Of a DNA stretch of 55,077 nt, positions 14,699 to 23,845 are shown piece after piece. Position 1 is the stretch's first letter, and every line of letters begins with the position of its first letter. Where the stretch lies: assembly GCF_014697575.1 (NCBI RefSeq), contig NZ_JACJSC010000038.1:1-55077 (forward strand). Reading direction: 5' to 3'. This stretch comes from Planktothrix sp. FACHB-1365. GTDB taxonomy: Bacteria; Cyanobacteriota; Cyanobacteriia; Cyanobacteriales; Microcoleaceae. The notes under the pieces were generated by a model that was not told the origin of the DNA, did no database searches, and was given only the letters and a program-made list of their open reading frames with translations. The position numbers were made by a program, and so were the translations under genes.

Positions 14699-15084
14699 TA
14701 GGCACTCCAGCGTTGTAAAACTAAGCGGATGGAACCATCTTGATGATTTTGTTGTTCTGAAACTTGAAACCCTTGTTTGGCGGTTTCATTAACAACAGTT
14801 TGATAAGCATACCGTTGAGTGATTTTGCTTAAAAAATGATCAACGGGAACAGCTTGTTGCCAAAATTGTAAATCAGCAACAAACTCGTATTCTTTGCCAT
14901 TCCAGGTAAAGCCCAGGTCATACCCATTTTCTTGCTCAATGACAACTTGAGCCGGACGGGTTTGACCTTGATAACCGCGAACCTCTTTAGGGCCAGCTTT
15001 CCAGTCAATGCCCAGATCGCTTAAAGCAGTTTGTAATGAGCTAAGATTCCGAATTTGGGTTTTGATTTGGCTAAAGTGTGACAT
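14698..15084 (-). CDS. ycf35: Ycf35 (DUF1257) protein
   Basis: 128 residues: MSHFSQIKTQIRNLSSLQTA, KEVRGYQGQTRPAQVVI, YDLGFTWNGKEYEFVADLQF, FLSKITQRYAYQTV and a C-terminal QDGSIRLVLQRW. These are the marks of Ycf35, conserved in cyanobacteria and red-algal plastids. Biochemical function unknown. It is the middle gene of the three-gene operon, directly overlapping the ferredoxin start. Confidence 0.93.
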   Translation of the reverse strand: MSHFSQIKTQIRNLSSLQTALSDLGIDWKAGPKEVRGYQGQTRPAQVVIEQENGYDLGFTWNGKEYEFVADLQFWQQAVPVDHFLSKITQRYAYQTVVNETAKQGFQVSEQQNHQDGSIRLVLQRWSA

Positions 15085-15130
15085 AGTTGGCGATTTTCAA
15101 CGAGATGTTCAGTGAACTCAAAAACAGAAT

Positions 15131-15340
15131 TTACCAATGGCTCGAACCCACGTGGGTTGTCGCACTATCTGACTGTTGTTGGGTATGGGCATAATACTCA
15201 GAAGTTGTTTCCTGAGTTAATACAATGCCTAATTCGGCTTCGAGTGCAGCCGTTACTTCCGCACAGGAAGCCCCAACAATGCCAGTAACTTTCTCCTGCA
15301 CACGGCCATCTGGATAGATGATGAATTCTAACGTTTCCAT
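15131..15340 (-). CDS. DUF2997 protein
   Basis: 69 residues: METLEFIIYPDGRVQEKVTG, then GASCAEVTAALEAELG. This is the compact DUF2997 pattern. It is the usual neighbour of Ycf35 in cyanobacteria, here 46 bp upstream in the same direction, first gene of the operon. A Gln/Ser/Thr tail follows. Function unknown. Confidence 0.88.
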   Translation of the reverse strand: METLEFIIYPDGRVQEKVTGIVGASCAEVTAALEAELGIVLTQETTSEYYAHTQQQSDSATTHVGSSHW

Positions 15341-15778
15341 AGGCTAGGGGAATGGCGAGGAAATATAGGACAGGATAGCTCGACCTGGGCGGTTGAACCG
15401 TCGGATAGGCGAAAACCGCTCTGTCGAATTGCGTTTGACTCGAAATGTCCGTACATCAATTGTGACGAATGGATCAAAAACGAGTCACAACTTAACAAAA
15501 GTTATTAATACCTGAAACAGTAGGTCAATTATATGTTAAGTTTATCCGCCTTTGAGATCAAGGTTGGAGGGAAGAGGGAATGGGGAATTACGAATTACGA
15601 ATTACGAATGGGGACAGAAATTAAAGGTGCGTCGCCTAGAACCGCGTGTAGAGACGTTTCATGAAACGTCTCTACAAGGGTAATGGGTAGCTCTGTAACC
15701 GTTCACCGTCAACCCTTAACCGCCAATTGTTCTATAATCTCTGTGATCTGCACTGCGTTGTTACGACCCCAAACCGTT
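15341..15778. other. Divergent intergenic region with dispersed repeats
   Basis: Between the DUF2997 start and the ctaA ATG. It holds gaattac in three tandem copies (15585-15605), a 30-bp palindrome (15647-15676), and a stretch with gttcaccgtcaacccttaac (15698-15717) typical of cyanobacterial non-coding repeats. The last point argues against starting ctaA at 15683. Confidence 0.65.
15647..15676. repeat. GTAGAGACG-family palindrome
   Basis: Perfect 30-bp palindrome (arms ending gacgtttc / gaaacgtc), about 100 bp before the ctaA start. Third member of the family in this window. Confidence 0.85.
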
Positions 15779-18124
15779 ATGCAACTTGCTCCCAAACCTG
15801 TTACGGATGAAACTTTATCCCAACCTCAAACGGAAACGATTATTTTAGATGTGGGGGGGATGCAGTGTGCTGGATGTGTCAAAGCCGTAGAACGTCAACT
15901 CATCCAACAACCGGGGGTGATTTCGGCTGCGGTGAATTTAGCAACGGAAGTGGCAACGGTTGAATGTGCAGTCAACCAAATTAACCCAGAAAATTTAGCT
16001 GAAATTTTAACCAATACTGGGTTTCCCACCCAACCCCGCAGTTTAACGTCTAACGCTACGGACAAATTAAAGGCGTTACAAGAGCGACATCGGCAGGACA
16101 TGGGAAAACAAATTCAACGCATTGTTACCTGTGGTCTGTTGTTATTGTTATCAAGTATTGGACATTTACATCATTTTGGTTTTCCCCATATTCCTTTACT
16201 GAGTAATATTTGGTTTCATTGGGGACTGGCTACCATTGCCTTATTATTTCCGGCGCGTTCTATTATTATTGATGGGGGGCGGAGTTTATTCAACAATGCT
16301 CCCAATATGAATACGTTGGTCGGACTGGGAACCCTAACCGCTTATTTAACCAGTTTTGTCGCTTTATTATTTCCCCAATTAGGTTGGGAATGTTTTTTTG
16401 ATGAACCTGTGATGTTATTGGGGTTTATTTTATTAGGAAAAACCTTAGAACAGCACGCTCGACAACGAGCCGCCACCGCTTTTCAATCGTTAATTGCATT
16501 ACAGCCAACTACTGCTCGTTTAATACCGCCTCAATCTGAAAATACTGGAATTTTAAATAGTGTAGAAATTCCCGCAGAACAAGTCAAAGTGGGGGAATGG
16601 TTACAAGTTTTACCCGGTGAAAAAATACCCGTTGATGGAGAAATTCGGTTTGGAACAACCACCGTCGATGAATCGATGTTAACGGGGGAATCGATGCCAA
16701 TTTTAAAACAAATTGATGATAGTATTTCAGCCGGAACGATTAATCAAACCGGGGTGATTTTAATTGAGGCAACGCGCACGGGTTCTGATACAATTCTAGC
16801 ACAAATTGTGCAGTTAGTTGAAACCGCCCAAACTCGCAAAGCTCCGATACAGAAATTAGCGGATACAGTCGCAGGATATTTTACTTATTTCGTGATGAGT
16901 TTAGCGAGTTTAACCTTTTTATTTTGGTATGGGTTAGGAACTCGAATTTGGCCGGATGTGATGACCTTGGCGGGGGTAGAAATAGCGACAAATGCGCCTT
17001 TATTATTAAGTTTAAAATTAGCAATTGCGGTATTAGTGATTGCTTGTCCCTGTGCTTTGGGATTAGCAACACCTACGGCTATTTTAGTCGGTTCAGGAAT
17101 GGGAGCAGAACGAGGATTATTAATTAAAGGCGGGGATATTTTAGAACGAGTCCATCAACTGAATACGATTGTATTTGATAAAACTGGAACCTTAACAAAA
17201 GGTTCTCCCACGATAACAGATTGCCTTTCAATTTCTGATTTATCGTCTCAAGAAATATTACAATTCGCGGCAACAGTAGAACAAGGTTCAAATCATCCCA
17301 TTTCTGAAGCGATTTTAACAGAAGCGAACCATCAAAATTTATCCTTATTAACCGCATCGGATTTTAAAACTCAACCGGGGTTAGGAGTTTCGGCTATTAT
17401 TGATCATAAAAAGGTATTTGTGGGCAATTTAGCGGGATTAATTGAATCTAATATTATTCCCCCTCAACCTTTACCGGAATTTTTAGGAAAAACGATGGTT
17501 TATATTGCCATTGAGGGTAAAGTTGTTGGGGTAATGGCAATGAGTGACCCCCTGAAAACCGATTCTAAATTAACCGTTGAACAGTTAAAAAACATGGGGT
17601 TGCGGATGATTTTATTAACGGGCGATCGCCAATCTGTTGCTACTGCGATCGCATCTGAGTTAAACTTAAAACCAGAGGATATTTTTGCCGAAGTTCGACC
17701 CGAAGGTAAAGTGAATGTGATTCAAACTTTACAACAACAGGGTCAAGTTGTGGCAATGGTGGGAGATGGAATTAACGATGCACCCGCCTTAGCGCAAGCG
17801 GATATTGGCATCGGGTTAGAAACGGGCACGGATGTTGCTAATGAAACGGCTGATATTGTCTTAATGCGAAATTCTTTAATGGATATTGTCGATTCTATCC
17901 AATTAAGTCGCGCTACCTTTAATAAAATTCGTCAAAATTTATTCTGGGCATTTGGTTATAATATTATCGCGATTCCCCTCGCGGCTGGGTTTTTATTTCC
18001 TCAATTTGGGATTTTATTCAGTCCTTCAATGGCAGGTGCTTTGATGGCGTTAAGTTCGGTGAGTGTTGTTAGCAATTCGTTATTATTACGTCGTCATGTT
18101 AAACGTTATTGGGTTACTAACTAA
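15779..18124 (+). CDS. ctaA: Copper-transporting P1B-type ATPase (CtaA-like)
   Basis: 781 residues from ATG 15779. Order: N-terminal heavy-metal domain with GGMQCAGCV; four helices; HARQRAA linker; actuator loop TGES; helix 6 IACPCALGLATP (CPC metal site); phosphorylation DKTGTLTKG; SNHPISEA in the nucleotide domain; GDGINDAPALAQADIG hinge. This is a complete copper-class ATPase. The CAGC metal domain is closer to CtaA, which supplies copper towards plastocyanin, than to PacS, which has CAAC; this choice is from memory of the family. The 3' end overlaps the convergent peroxiredoxin gene by 8 bp. Confidence 0.88.
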   Translation: MQLAPKPVTDETLSQPQTETIILDVGGMQCAGCVKAVERQLIQQPGVISAAVNLATEVATVECAVNQINPENLAEILTNTGFPTQPRSLTSNATDKLKALQERHRQDMGKQIQRIVTCGLLLLLSSIGHLHHFGFPHIPLLSNIWFHWGLATIALLFPARSIIIDGGRSLFNNAPNMNTLVGLGTLTAYLTSFVALLFPQLGWECFFDEPVMLLGFILLGKTLEQHARQRAATAFQSLIALQPTTARLIPPQSENTGILNSVEIPAEQVKVGEWLQVLPGEKIPVDGEIRFGTTTVDESMLTGESMPILKQIDDSISAGTINQTGVILIEATRTGSDTILAQIVQLVETAQTRKAPIQKLADTVAGYFTYFVMSLASLTFLFWYGLGTRIWPDVMTLAGVEIATNAPLLLSLKLAIAVLVIACPCALGLATPTAILVGSGMGAERGLLIKGGDILERVHQLNTIVFDKTGTLTKGSPTITDCLSISDLSSQEILQFAATVEQGSNHPISEAILTEANHQNLSLLTASDFKTQPGLGVSAIIDHKKVFVGNLAGLIESNIIPPQPLPEFLGKTMVYIAIEGKVVGVMAMSDPLKTDSKLTVEQLKNMGLRMILLTGDRQSVATAIASELNLKPEDIFAEVRPEGKVNVIQTLQQQGQVVAMVGDGINDAPALAQADIGIGLETGTDVANETADIVLMRNSLMDIVDSIQLSRATFNKIRQNLFWAFGYNIIAIPLAAGFLFPQFGILFSPSMAGALMALSSVSVVSNSLLLRRHVKRYWVTN

Positions 18125-18683
18125 GCCAAGTAATCACTTCATGAGCATTTTTATCGGGGGGGAATACAGGATAAAATACCTTGATAATTTTGCCTTGATA
18201 GAGAATTATTGTTAGCCTTTTAATAAAAACTACGCCGTTTATTTCAAAGGTTGGAAGATTGAGCGTATTAGCAAAAACAAGCTGAGAATCACTTAATAAT
18301 AAAAAGGGTAAATGAAGACGCTGGGTTGCTTCTTGTTGAGATTCTGTTGTTTGTGTACTTAGACCAAAAACAACAGTATTTAACGACAGTAACTCATGGT
18401 GAGAATCACGAAAAGAGCAGCTTTGCGGTGTACAACCTCTCGCACCCGGTATTTCCTCCCAACCCTTGGGAAGTTCATCTCCGGGTTTCCCAGTCATGGG
18501 ATAACAATAAATAACAGTTCGTTGAGATTGCGAAATTTCCGTTAAGCAAACTTCCTGACCGTCTGTTGATTGAAGCAGAATCGGAGGAACTTCCAAACCC
18601 ATCAAATGATTAGTCGCACCATCATCTATCGGTTGGGGCAAATTATCCGGTAATGTACTCAGGTTTTGATGGGTAATCGTCAT
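18117..18683 (-). CDS. PrxQ/AhpC-type peroxiredoxin
   Basis: 188 residues, thioredoxin fold. The active site GARGCTPQSCSFRD gives the peroxidatic Cys and a resolving Cys five residues later, as in PrxQ. YCYPMTGKPGDELPKGWEEI precedes it. It reduces hydroperoxides with electrons from thioredoxin. Convergent with ctaA (8-bp overlap of the 3' ends). The Coq4-like gene lies 25 bp upstream on the same strand, so the two are likely co-transcribed. Confidence 0.88.
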   Translation of the reverse strand: MTITHQNLSTLPDNLPQPIDDGATNHLMGLEVPPILLQSTDGQEVCLTEISQSQRTVIYCYPMTGKPGDELPKGWEEIPGARGCTPQSCSFRDSHHELLSLNTVVFGLSTQTTESQQEATQRLHLPFLLLSDSQLVFANTLNLPTFEINGVVFIKRLTIILYQGKIIKVFYPVFPPDKNAHEVITWLS

Positions 18684-18708
18684 ATTTTTGGAAGATTAAA
18701 GATGCAGA

Positions 18709-19386
18709 TTAAATCATAATATCTAAGGAAATGCGAATATCTTCTATCGGTTTTTCCCAGAGACTATTCCATTGAATTCCAAACAGGGGTTTAGCTCGTT
18801 TTCCCATTGTCCATCCTTTCGCTAAAGCATCCATAATAGATTCGCAAAGCTCTATTTCTTCAATGGCAGTCTTGAGTAAATTTTTAGAGAGGAGTGATAG
18901 AAATAAACGATCATAATGTAACTGCGCTATGCAAAAAGCTTGTAATTGAACTTCACCTGGCTTATCAGTATCACTATCTGTTACAATGTGCCAGATATCA
19001 TGGGTTTCACCAATATGAATTGCCAAATAAGAAAAGTCATTATCTTCTATTTTTTCAACGGGAACAGGTTTTAAATTATTCTTGATCATCATATTAGAAT
19101 AAAGGTAACCTAAAGTATTTTTAGGTAACTCATGAAGTTGCTGTAAATTAATATTTCCTAAAAGCGGACGTTCTTTAAATGCACGTTCACCTTGAGGACT
19201 TTGACGAAGAAAATTGACAATCTGTTCTAAAGTAGAATCATCATTAAGTTCTTTAGAAAGTTTTCCAATTCCTGAAAAATCTCCATAAGGAGCTTTAACA
19301 AGAGCTAAAAAACCATCAAAAATTGCTGTCTGTTTATCTTGAGTCATTGTATTTAAGTAATATTCGGGACTGTTTAATGAATCCAA
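18709..19386 (-). CDS. Coq4-family protein
   Basis: 225 residues. ETHDIWHIVTDSDTDKPGE contains the Coq4 zinc motif H-D-x2-H-x11-E exactly, followed by LQAFCIAQLHYDR. The C-terminal part has the expected AKGWTMGKRAKPLFGIQW. In ubiquinone makers Coq4 organises the Coq complex. Cyanobacteria make plastoquinone, so the role here is open, perhaps in quinone or lipid handling. Start could also be Met14 (MTQDKQTAIF). Confidence 0.85.
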   Translation of the reverse strand: MDSLNSPEYYLNTMTQDKQTAIFDGFLALVKAPYGDFSGIGKLSKELNDDSTLEQIVNFLRQSPQGERAFKERPLLGNINLQQLHELPKNTLGYLYSNMMIKNNLKPVPVEKIEDNDFSYLAIHIGETHDIWHIVTDSDTDKPGEVQLQAFCIAQLHYDRLFLSLLSKNLLKTAIEEIELCESIMDALAKGWTMGKRAKPLFGIQWNSLWEKPIEDIRISLDIMI

Positions 19387-19458
19387 ACCTAATCCTAATT
19401 TGATAATAGCTGAAGGGAAGTAAATTCTCTACTTTGTTTTTCGTTAAACCGTTCCCTA

Positions 19459-19602
19459 CTATAAAATTAAGGGAATTTGGCTAATCGGTGCAGGTAACAT
19501 TTCTCCTCGAAAATCCAATACAGAAACAATTAATAAATAAGCCAGCGCCAGCAGAATTGAAATTGCACCTGTAATATAAGCAATCAGTTTTGAACGTTCC
19601 AT
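19459..19602 (-). CDS. Small conserved membrane protein, 47 residues
   Basis: Short minus-strand ORF: MERSKLIAYITGAISILLAL followed by AYLLIVSVLDFRGEMLPAPI and a short tail. There is one hydrophobic helix with a conserved-looking DFRGEM-PAPI end. AAGGAA is found 12 bases before the ATG. I recall similar 45-50 residue proteins across cyanobacteria, without known function. Confidence 0.75.
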   Translation of the reverse strand: MERSKLIAYITGAISILLALAYLLIVSVLDFRGEMLPAPISQIPLIL

Positions 19603-19645
19603 AAATCCCGTTTTCCTTAATCACAATATGAGGTTACTTTTCATT

Positions 19646-21742
19646 TTAAGCGGTGAACTGATTACTAAACCGAGACTCTTGAAACTCTTTAGATTTAGAA
19701 AGATAACGATATTGAGTTTCTCGCATCAGTCGAGTAATGGTACTGACTAATTCACCCGGAAGAACAGGCTTGGATAAATACCCATCAAAACCTTCTGTCA
19801 TCGCCTGATCCAGCGCGTCTGAGTGAGTATAAGCACTCACGGCAATGACGGGAAGCCGCCCCCCGTGGGTGAGTTCAATAGATCTCAATTTTTGGATCAA
19901 GGAATAACCATCCTCATCAGGCATACAAATATCGCTAATGACCAGATCCGGTAAACAGCACTCAATCGTTGCGATCGCATCCTGAACCGATGCCACCGCC
20001 TGCACCTGAATATCATACTCTTTCAGAACTTGAATCAGCAGTTCTCTGGTATCAGAATCATCATCTACCACTAAGACCCGTAACCCCGCCAAAACCGATT
20101 CTGCAAGCGGTATTATCCCCTCACCCGTTTCCAAGTTTCCGGGTGGGGTATAGGAATCCAGATTCACGTCCAGCAAGGGAAACCGAACGCTGAAGGTAGC
20201 GCCTTGGTTTTCTCCGGGGCTTTCGACCGCAACTGTTCCCCCTTGCATTTCCACCAAGTTACGAACAATAGCTAATCCTAACCCTAACCCCCCATAATAT
20301 TTTGTGGTTTTGCCATCCGCTTGACGAAAACGGTCAAACACGAAAGGCAGAAATTCTACAGGAATCCCAATTCCTGTATCCGTTACCTGAATTACCACCC
20401 AGGAGGTTGTAGACAAATCCTTGAAATTAAAATTATTTTGAGCTTTTTCCGGGCTAGTTTCTATCAATAATTCTACCTCAACCGCACCGCCTTGGGGTGT
20501 AAATTTAATGGCATTTGATAAAAGATTCCATATAATTTGTTGTAAGCGACGAGCATCTCCTGCTACCCAATAAGAATGATGGAGTTTAGAAGCAAGAGAT
20601 TGAGAATGTTTAAAGTTTAAATCAATTTCTTTTTCTGCAAAGCTCAAATATAAATCATCAATAGCAGCTTCAACCACAGAAATAATATTAACGGGAACCT
20701 TATTAAGCTGCATTTTTCCAATAATAATTCGTGAAATATCTAAAATATCCTCAATCAGTTTCGCTTGTAATTTAGCATTGCGTTCAATGGTTTCTAAAGC
20801 TTTTCGAGTTTTATCTTCACTAAATTTCTGATTTCTTAAAAGTTTAGACCACCCTAAAATCGAATTTAACGGGGTGCGGAGTTCATGGGAAAGGGTAGCT
20901 AGAAATTCATCTTTTAAACGATTAGCTTCTTCCGCTTGTTGTCGAGCCGCTTGTTCCCGAATAAACTGAGCGCGATCTTCTTCGGCTTGTTTGCGGTCTG
21001 TAATGTCTTCTAGGGTTCCCACATGACCCAGTAAATCGCCATCGGAAGAAATCATAGGAGCGACTTTCATCTTTACCCAGCGCACTGAATTAGACTGAGT
21101 ATTCAGGCGAAACTCCTGAGAATATTCCTGTTTTTTTTGAATCCAATTTAACCACTGTTCCCCAGTTTGATCTCGATCCTGGGGATGAACAAATTCTAAC
21201 CAGCCTTCAGGAAAACTGGCTTCATTGACCTGATCAAAAATACTTTGAAATCGAGGATTTGTGTAGGTACAGCGAGCTTCTATATCAATTACAAAAATTC
21301 CCACGGGAGAACAAGCACTTAAGGAGCGAAATCGTTCCTCACTTTTTTTTAAAGCGATTGTAGCTTGGAATAATTCGACAAAAACCGTTACTTTCGATAA
21401 TAAAATTTCGGGTTCTAGGGGTTTAATTAAATAATCTACCGCTCCTAAAGAATATCCCTTAAACATGAAATTTTCATTTTTACTAAAAGCCGTGAGAAAT
21501 ATAATCGGTGTCGAGCGGGTGCGATCGCGTTGTCGAATTAAACTTGCGGTTTCAAACCCATCCATCCCCGGCATCTGCACATCCAATAAAATCACGGCAA
21601 AATCATTTTGCAGCAGACATTTTAACGCTTCTTCCCCAGAAGATGCTTTGACAATATTTTGACCCAAAGAGATCAAAATAGCCTCCAATGCGAGTAAATT
21701 CTCCCAATGGTCATCAACAATAAGGATATTAACTTTAGGCAT
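19646..21742 (-). CDS. Hybrid sensor histidine kinase REC-PAS-HK-REC
   Basis: 698 residues, soluble. The N-terminal receiver (residues 1-125) has Asp54 in LLDVQMPGMDG. A PAS/PAC unit (about 135-255) ends VGTLEDITDRKQAEE. The dimerisation domain has the phospho-accepting His286 in [15 protein letters not shown] box NLLSNAIKF; G1 DTGIGIP; F and G2 GGLGLGLAI. The C-terminal receiver (about 545-665) has SDICMPDEDG. All phosphotransfer residues are intact, so a relay is possible. It follows the REC/HK pair upstream with only repeat DNA between, so shared transcription is possible. Confidence 0.93.
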   Translation of the reverse strand: MPKVNILIVDDHWENLLALEAILISLGQNIVKASSGEEALKCLLQNDFAVILLDVQMPGMDGFETASLIRQRDRTRSTPIIFLTAFSKNENFMFKGYSLGAVDYLIKPLEPEILLSKVTVFVELFQATIALKKSEERFRSLSACSPVGIFVIDIEARCTYTNPRFQSIFDQVNEASFPEGWLEFVHPQDRDQTGEQWLNWIQKKQEYSQEFRLNTQSNSVRWVKMKVAPMISSDGDLLGHVGTLEDITDRKQAEEDRAQFIREQAARQQAEEANRLKDEFLATLSHELRTPLNSILGWSKLLRNQKFSEDKTRKALETIERNAKLQAKLIEDILDISRIIIGKMQLNKVPVNIISVVEAAIDDLYLSFAEKEIDLNFKHSQSLASKLHHSYWVAGDARRLQQIIWNLLSNAIKFTPQGGAVEVELLIETSPEKAQNNFNFKDLSTTSWVVIQVTDTGIGIPVEFLPFVFDRFRQADGKTTKYYGGLGLGLAIVRNLVEMQGGTVAVESPGENQGATFSVRFPLLDVNLDSYTPPGNLETGEGIIPLAESVLAGLRVLVVDDDSDTRELLIQVLKEYDIQVQAVASVQDAIATIECCLPDLVISDICMPDEDGYSLIQKLRSIELTHGGRLPVIAVSAYTHSDALDQAMTEGFDGYLSKPVLPGELVSTITRLMRETQYRYLSKSKEFQESRFSNQFTA

Positions 21743-21913
21743 AATCAGTTATCAGTTATTAAGTATCCGCATCATCAGTGATCAAGTATCCGCATCATCA
21801 GTTATCAATAGGTAATGGGTAAAAATATCGATTATTGTGCTTCGCACAATAGCTGATTTCCCCTTCCCCTAACTTTTCTTTTTGATGACTGATAACTGAT
21901 CACTGATAACTGA
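21743..21913. repeat. Spacer of short direct repeats
   Basis: aagtatccgcatcatcagt is repeated at 21761-21779 and 21784-21802 (23-bp period). Further copies of gataactgat/cactgat-like heptamers fill 21885-21920. These are the ATCAGTTATCAGTTATC simple repeats frequent between cyanobacterial genes. Confidence 0.75.
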
Positions 21914-23341
21914 TTACTGATGAATGGGAAGATAGAGCGTAAAAATAGCACCTTTACCCAAGTAACTTTTGACCGTAATATTTCCCCCATGAGCTTCTAC
22001 AATACGACGGGCGATAGCTAAACCCAAACCTGTGCCTCGACCTTGACGCGATCGCTCGGCAGTGTAAAACTGTTCAAAAATATGGGGAAGATCGGTAGGA
22101 CTAATGCCCTTGCCTTGATCTTGGATCTCCACAGCCACCTGAGATCCCTCCTCCGTTCCCTTCAGAGAAACGGTAGATTGAGGATGAGAGTGCTTAATCG
22201 CATTATCCAGAATATTGAGAAAGGCTTGTAACAATCGTTCTGGGTCGCCCTGGAGTTCCACATCAGGAATATTGAGGGTAATTTCCACATCGGCACGTCT
22301 CAGACGAGATTCCAGCGCTCTCACAGCCCGATTAATCAAGTCTCGCAGGTGTAACGGTTGGGTTTCTAATTCCGTAATCCCCGCTTCTAAGCGTCCCAAA
22401 TCTAACAGATCATGGATGAGTTGGGATAAACGTTTAGTTTCCTCTTGGGCCGTCTGCATAAAGCGTTGGCGCAGTTCCGTTTCTTGATCCGCCCCACTAG
22501 CCAAGGCCTCTAGCGTAACATAAACGTTGCTTACCGGAGTTCGTAACTCATGGGAGACATTTGCCAAAAAAGCCCGTCTCTCTTGATCCAGAGCCGCTAA
22601 TCGTTCGCTCATGCGATTTAATTCCAAGGCTAACTGCCCGACTTCATCGCTTTGATTAACGGTTAATTTTTCACCGAGATGGCCACTTCCCAAGCGCATT
22701 GCAAACACAGACATCGCCTGAATGGGACTAGCAATACTCCGGGTGAACCATTCACTAATCACCGCACACAAGAGAAACGTTACAATCAGGGACGCTAAAA
22801 TTGTCCAGATCACCGTTTGAAACTTGGCCTGAAATTGAGCCAAAGTAATCGACATTCGTAACACCCCTAACATTCGATTATGACGAATAATGGGACGGGC
22901 AACAAATAAGCGATCTTCTTCGGACAAAACTCCTTTGGCGAGTCCTTGGGTCGTTTGCTGGTTAAATGCTTGTCGCATTCCGGCTACAGCAAACCAGTCT
23001 TTCACCTGAAGGTCGGTTTTGAGGTTAGAACTCGCCAGTAAACGACCATCGGGGGAAAAAACCCGCAGAGTGAAGGCTTGGGGTGTACCATAACGTTGAA
23101 CAATAACTTTAACCCGTTGCAGATCTCCCTCTTCCAAAGCGTCAGCCACACTTTCACTCAGAGCCCCTGTCCAGTCCTCTAATTCCACCTGTCGGGTTTG
23201 CATAAAATAAGCATAGAAGGAAAAGAGGATATAACCTGCTAACAAAGACGTTCCGATTGCTGTTAAAGCCAGATAAGTGGTTAACAACTTGAGATGGATA
23301 GAATTCCATCTGAGTTTGATTTGAGGAAAAGGGATGCTCAT
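21914..23341 (-). CDS. Membrane sensor histidine kinase (HAMP)
   Basis: 475 residues from ATG 23341; a GTG at 23353 would overlap the upstream stop. Two membrane helices (LLTTYLALTAIGTSLLAGYILF and VIWTILASLIVTFLLCAVI) frame a periplasmic sensor of about 125 residues. HAMP (SIASPIQAMSVF...) leads to the His in FLANVSHELRTP (about residue 264). N box NILDNAIKH, G1 DQGKGIS and GRGTGLGLAIARR follow. Complete EnvZ/PhoR-type kinase; ligand unknown. It lies 4 bp after the receiver-only regulator and the two are surely one operon. Confidence 0.93.
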   Translation of the reverse strand: MSIPFPQIKLRWNSIHLKLLTTYLALTAIGTSLLAGYILFSFYAYFMQTRQVELEDWTGALSESVADALEEGDLQRVKVIVQRYGTPQAFTLRVFSPDGRLLASSNLKTDLQVKDWFAVAGMRQAFNQQTTQGLAKGVLSEEDRLFVARPIIRHNRMLGVLRMSITLAQFQAKFQTVIWTILASLIVTFLLCAVISEWFTRSIASPIQAMSVFAMRLGSGHLGEKLTVNQSDEVGQLALELNRMSERLAALDQERRAFLANVSHELRTPVSNVYVTLEALASGADQETELRQRFMQTAQEETKRLSQLIHDLLDLGRLEAGITELETQPLHLRDLINRAVRALESRLRRADVEITLNIPDVELQGDPERLLQAFLNILDNAIKHSHPQSTVSLKGTEEGSQVAVEIQDQGKGISPTDLPHIFEQFYTAERSRQGRGTGLGLAIARRIVEAHGGNITVKSYLGKGAIFTLYLPIHQ

Positions 23342-23345
23342 AAAA

Positions 23346-23729
23346 TTAATCACTCATGTTTTCTTCTGGGTTACGACGGCGTAAAACAGCCTTCATTCGA
23401 GCCAGAAGTTCCCGCGTATTAAAGGGTTTAGTTATATAATCATCCGCCCCTGCTTCTAAGCCCCAAATTTTATCGATGTCTTGGTCTTTAGCCGTTAACA
23501 TCAAAATTGGGATATTAGAAAAAGCTCGAATTCGCCAACACAGTTCCATGCCATCAATTCCCGGTAGCATTAAATCTAAAAGAATCACATCAGGAACCTG
23601 TTTATGGAACAGTTTGAGGGCGGTCATGCCATCGGTGGCTGTTGTCACGGTGTAGCCTTCCTTGGTTAAGGCATAAGTCAAACTCGCACGCAACGCTTCT
23701 TCATCATCGACCAGTAAAACATGAGTCAT
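23346..23729 (-). CDS. Receiver-only response regulator (OmpR-type without DNA-binding domain)
   Basis: 127 residues: VDDEE acidic pair, phospho-Asp in VILLDLMLPGIDG, Thr in ILMLTAKD, Lys in YITKPF. The end RELLARMKAVLRRRNPEEN is the linker that leads to the winged helix in OmpR/PhoB regulators. A stop follows at once, and the kinase starts 4 bp later, so the output domain is absent. It probably signals by protein contact or as a phosphate sink for the kinase encoded next to it. Confidence 0.92.
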   Translation of the reverse strand: MTHVLLVDDEEALRASLTYALTKEGYTVTTATDGMTALKLFHKQVPDVILLDLMLPGIDGMELCWRIRAFSNIPILMLTAKDQDIDKIWGLEAGADDYITKPFNTRELLARMKAVLRRRNPEENMSD

Positions 23730-23755
23730 GGTAATCAGTGATCAGTCATCAGTTA

Positions 23756-23783
23756 GTAGAGACGTGCCATGGCACGTCTGTAC
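23756..23783. repeat. GTAGAGACG-family palindrome (one mismatch)
   Basis: Arms gtagagacgtgcc and ggcacgtctgtac, one non-complementary pair. It lies between the poly-HAMP kinase stop and the receiver start. Confidence 0.8.
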
Positions 23784-23845
23784 ACAGTCAATAGTTACTA
23801 TCAACACCTCTAATATCTAATACTTGCGGTGTATTGTGACTCCAT

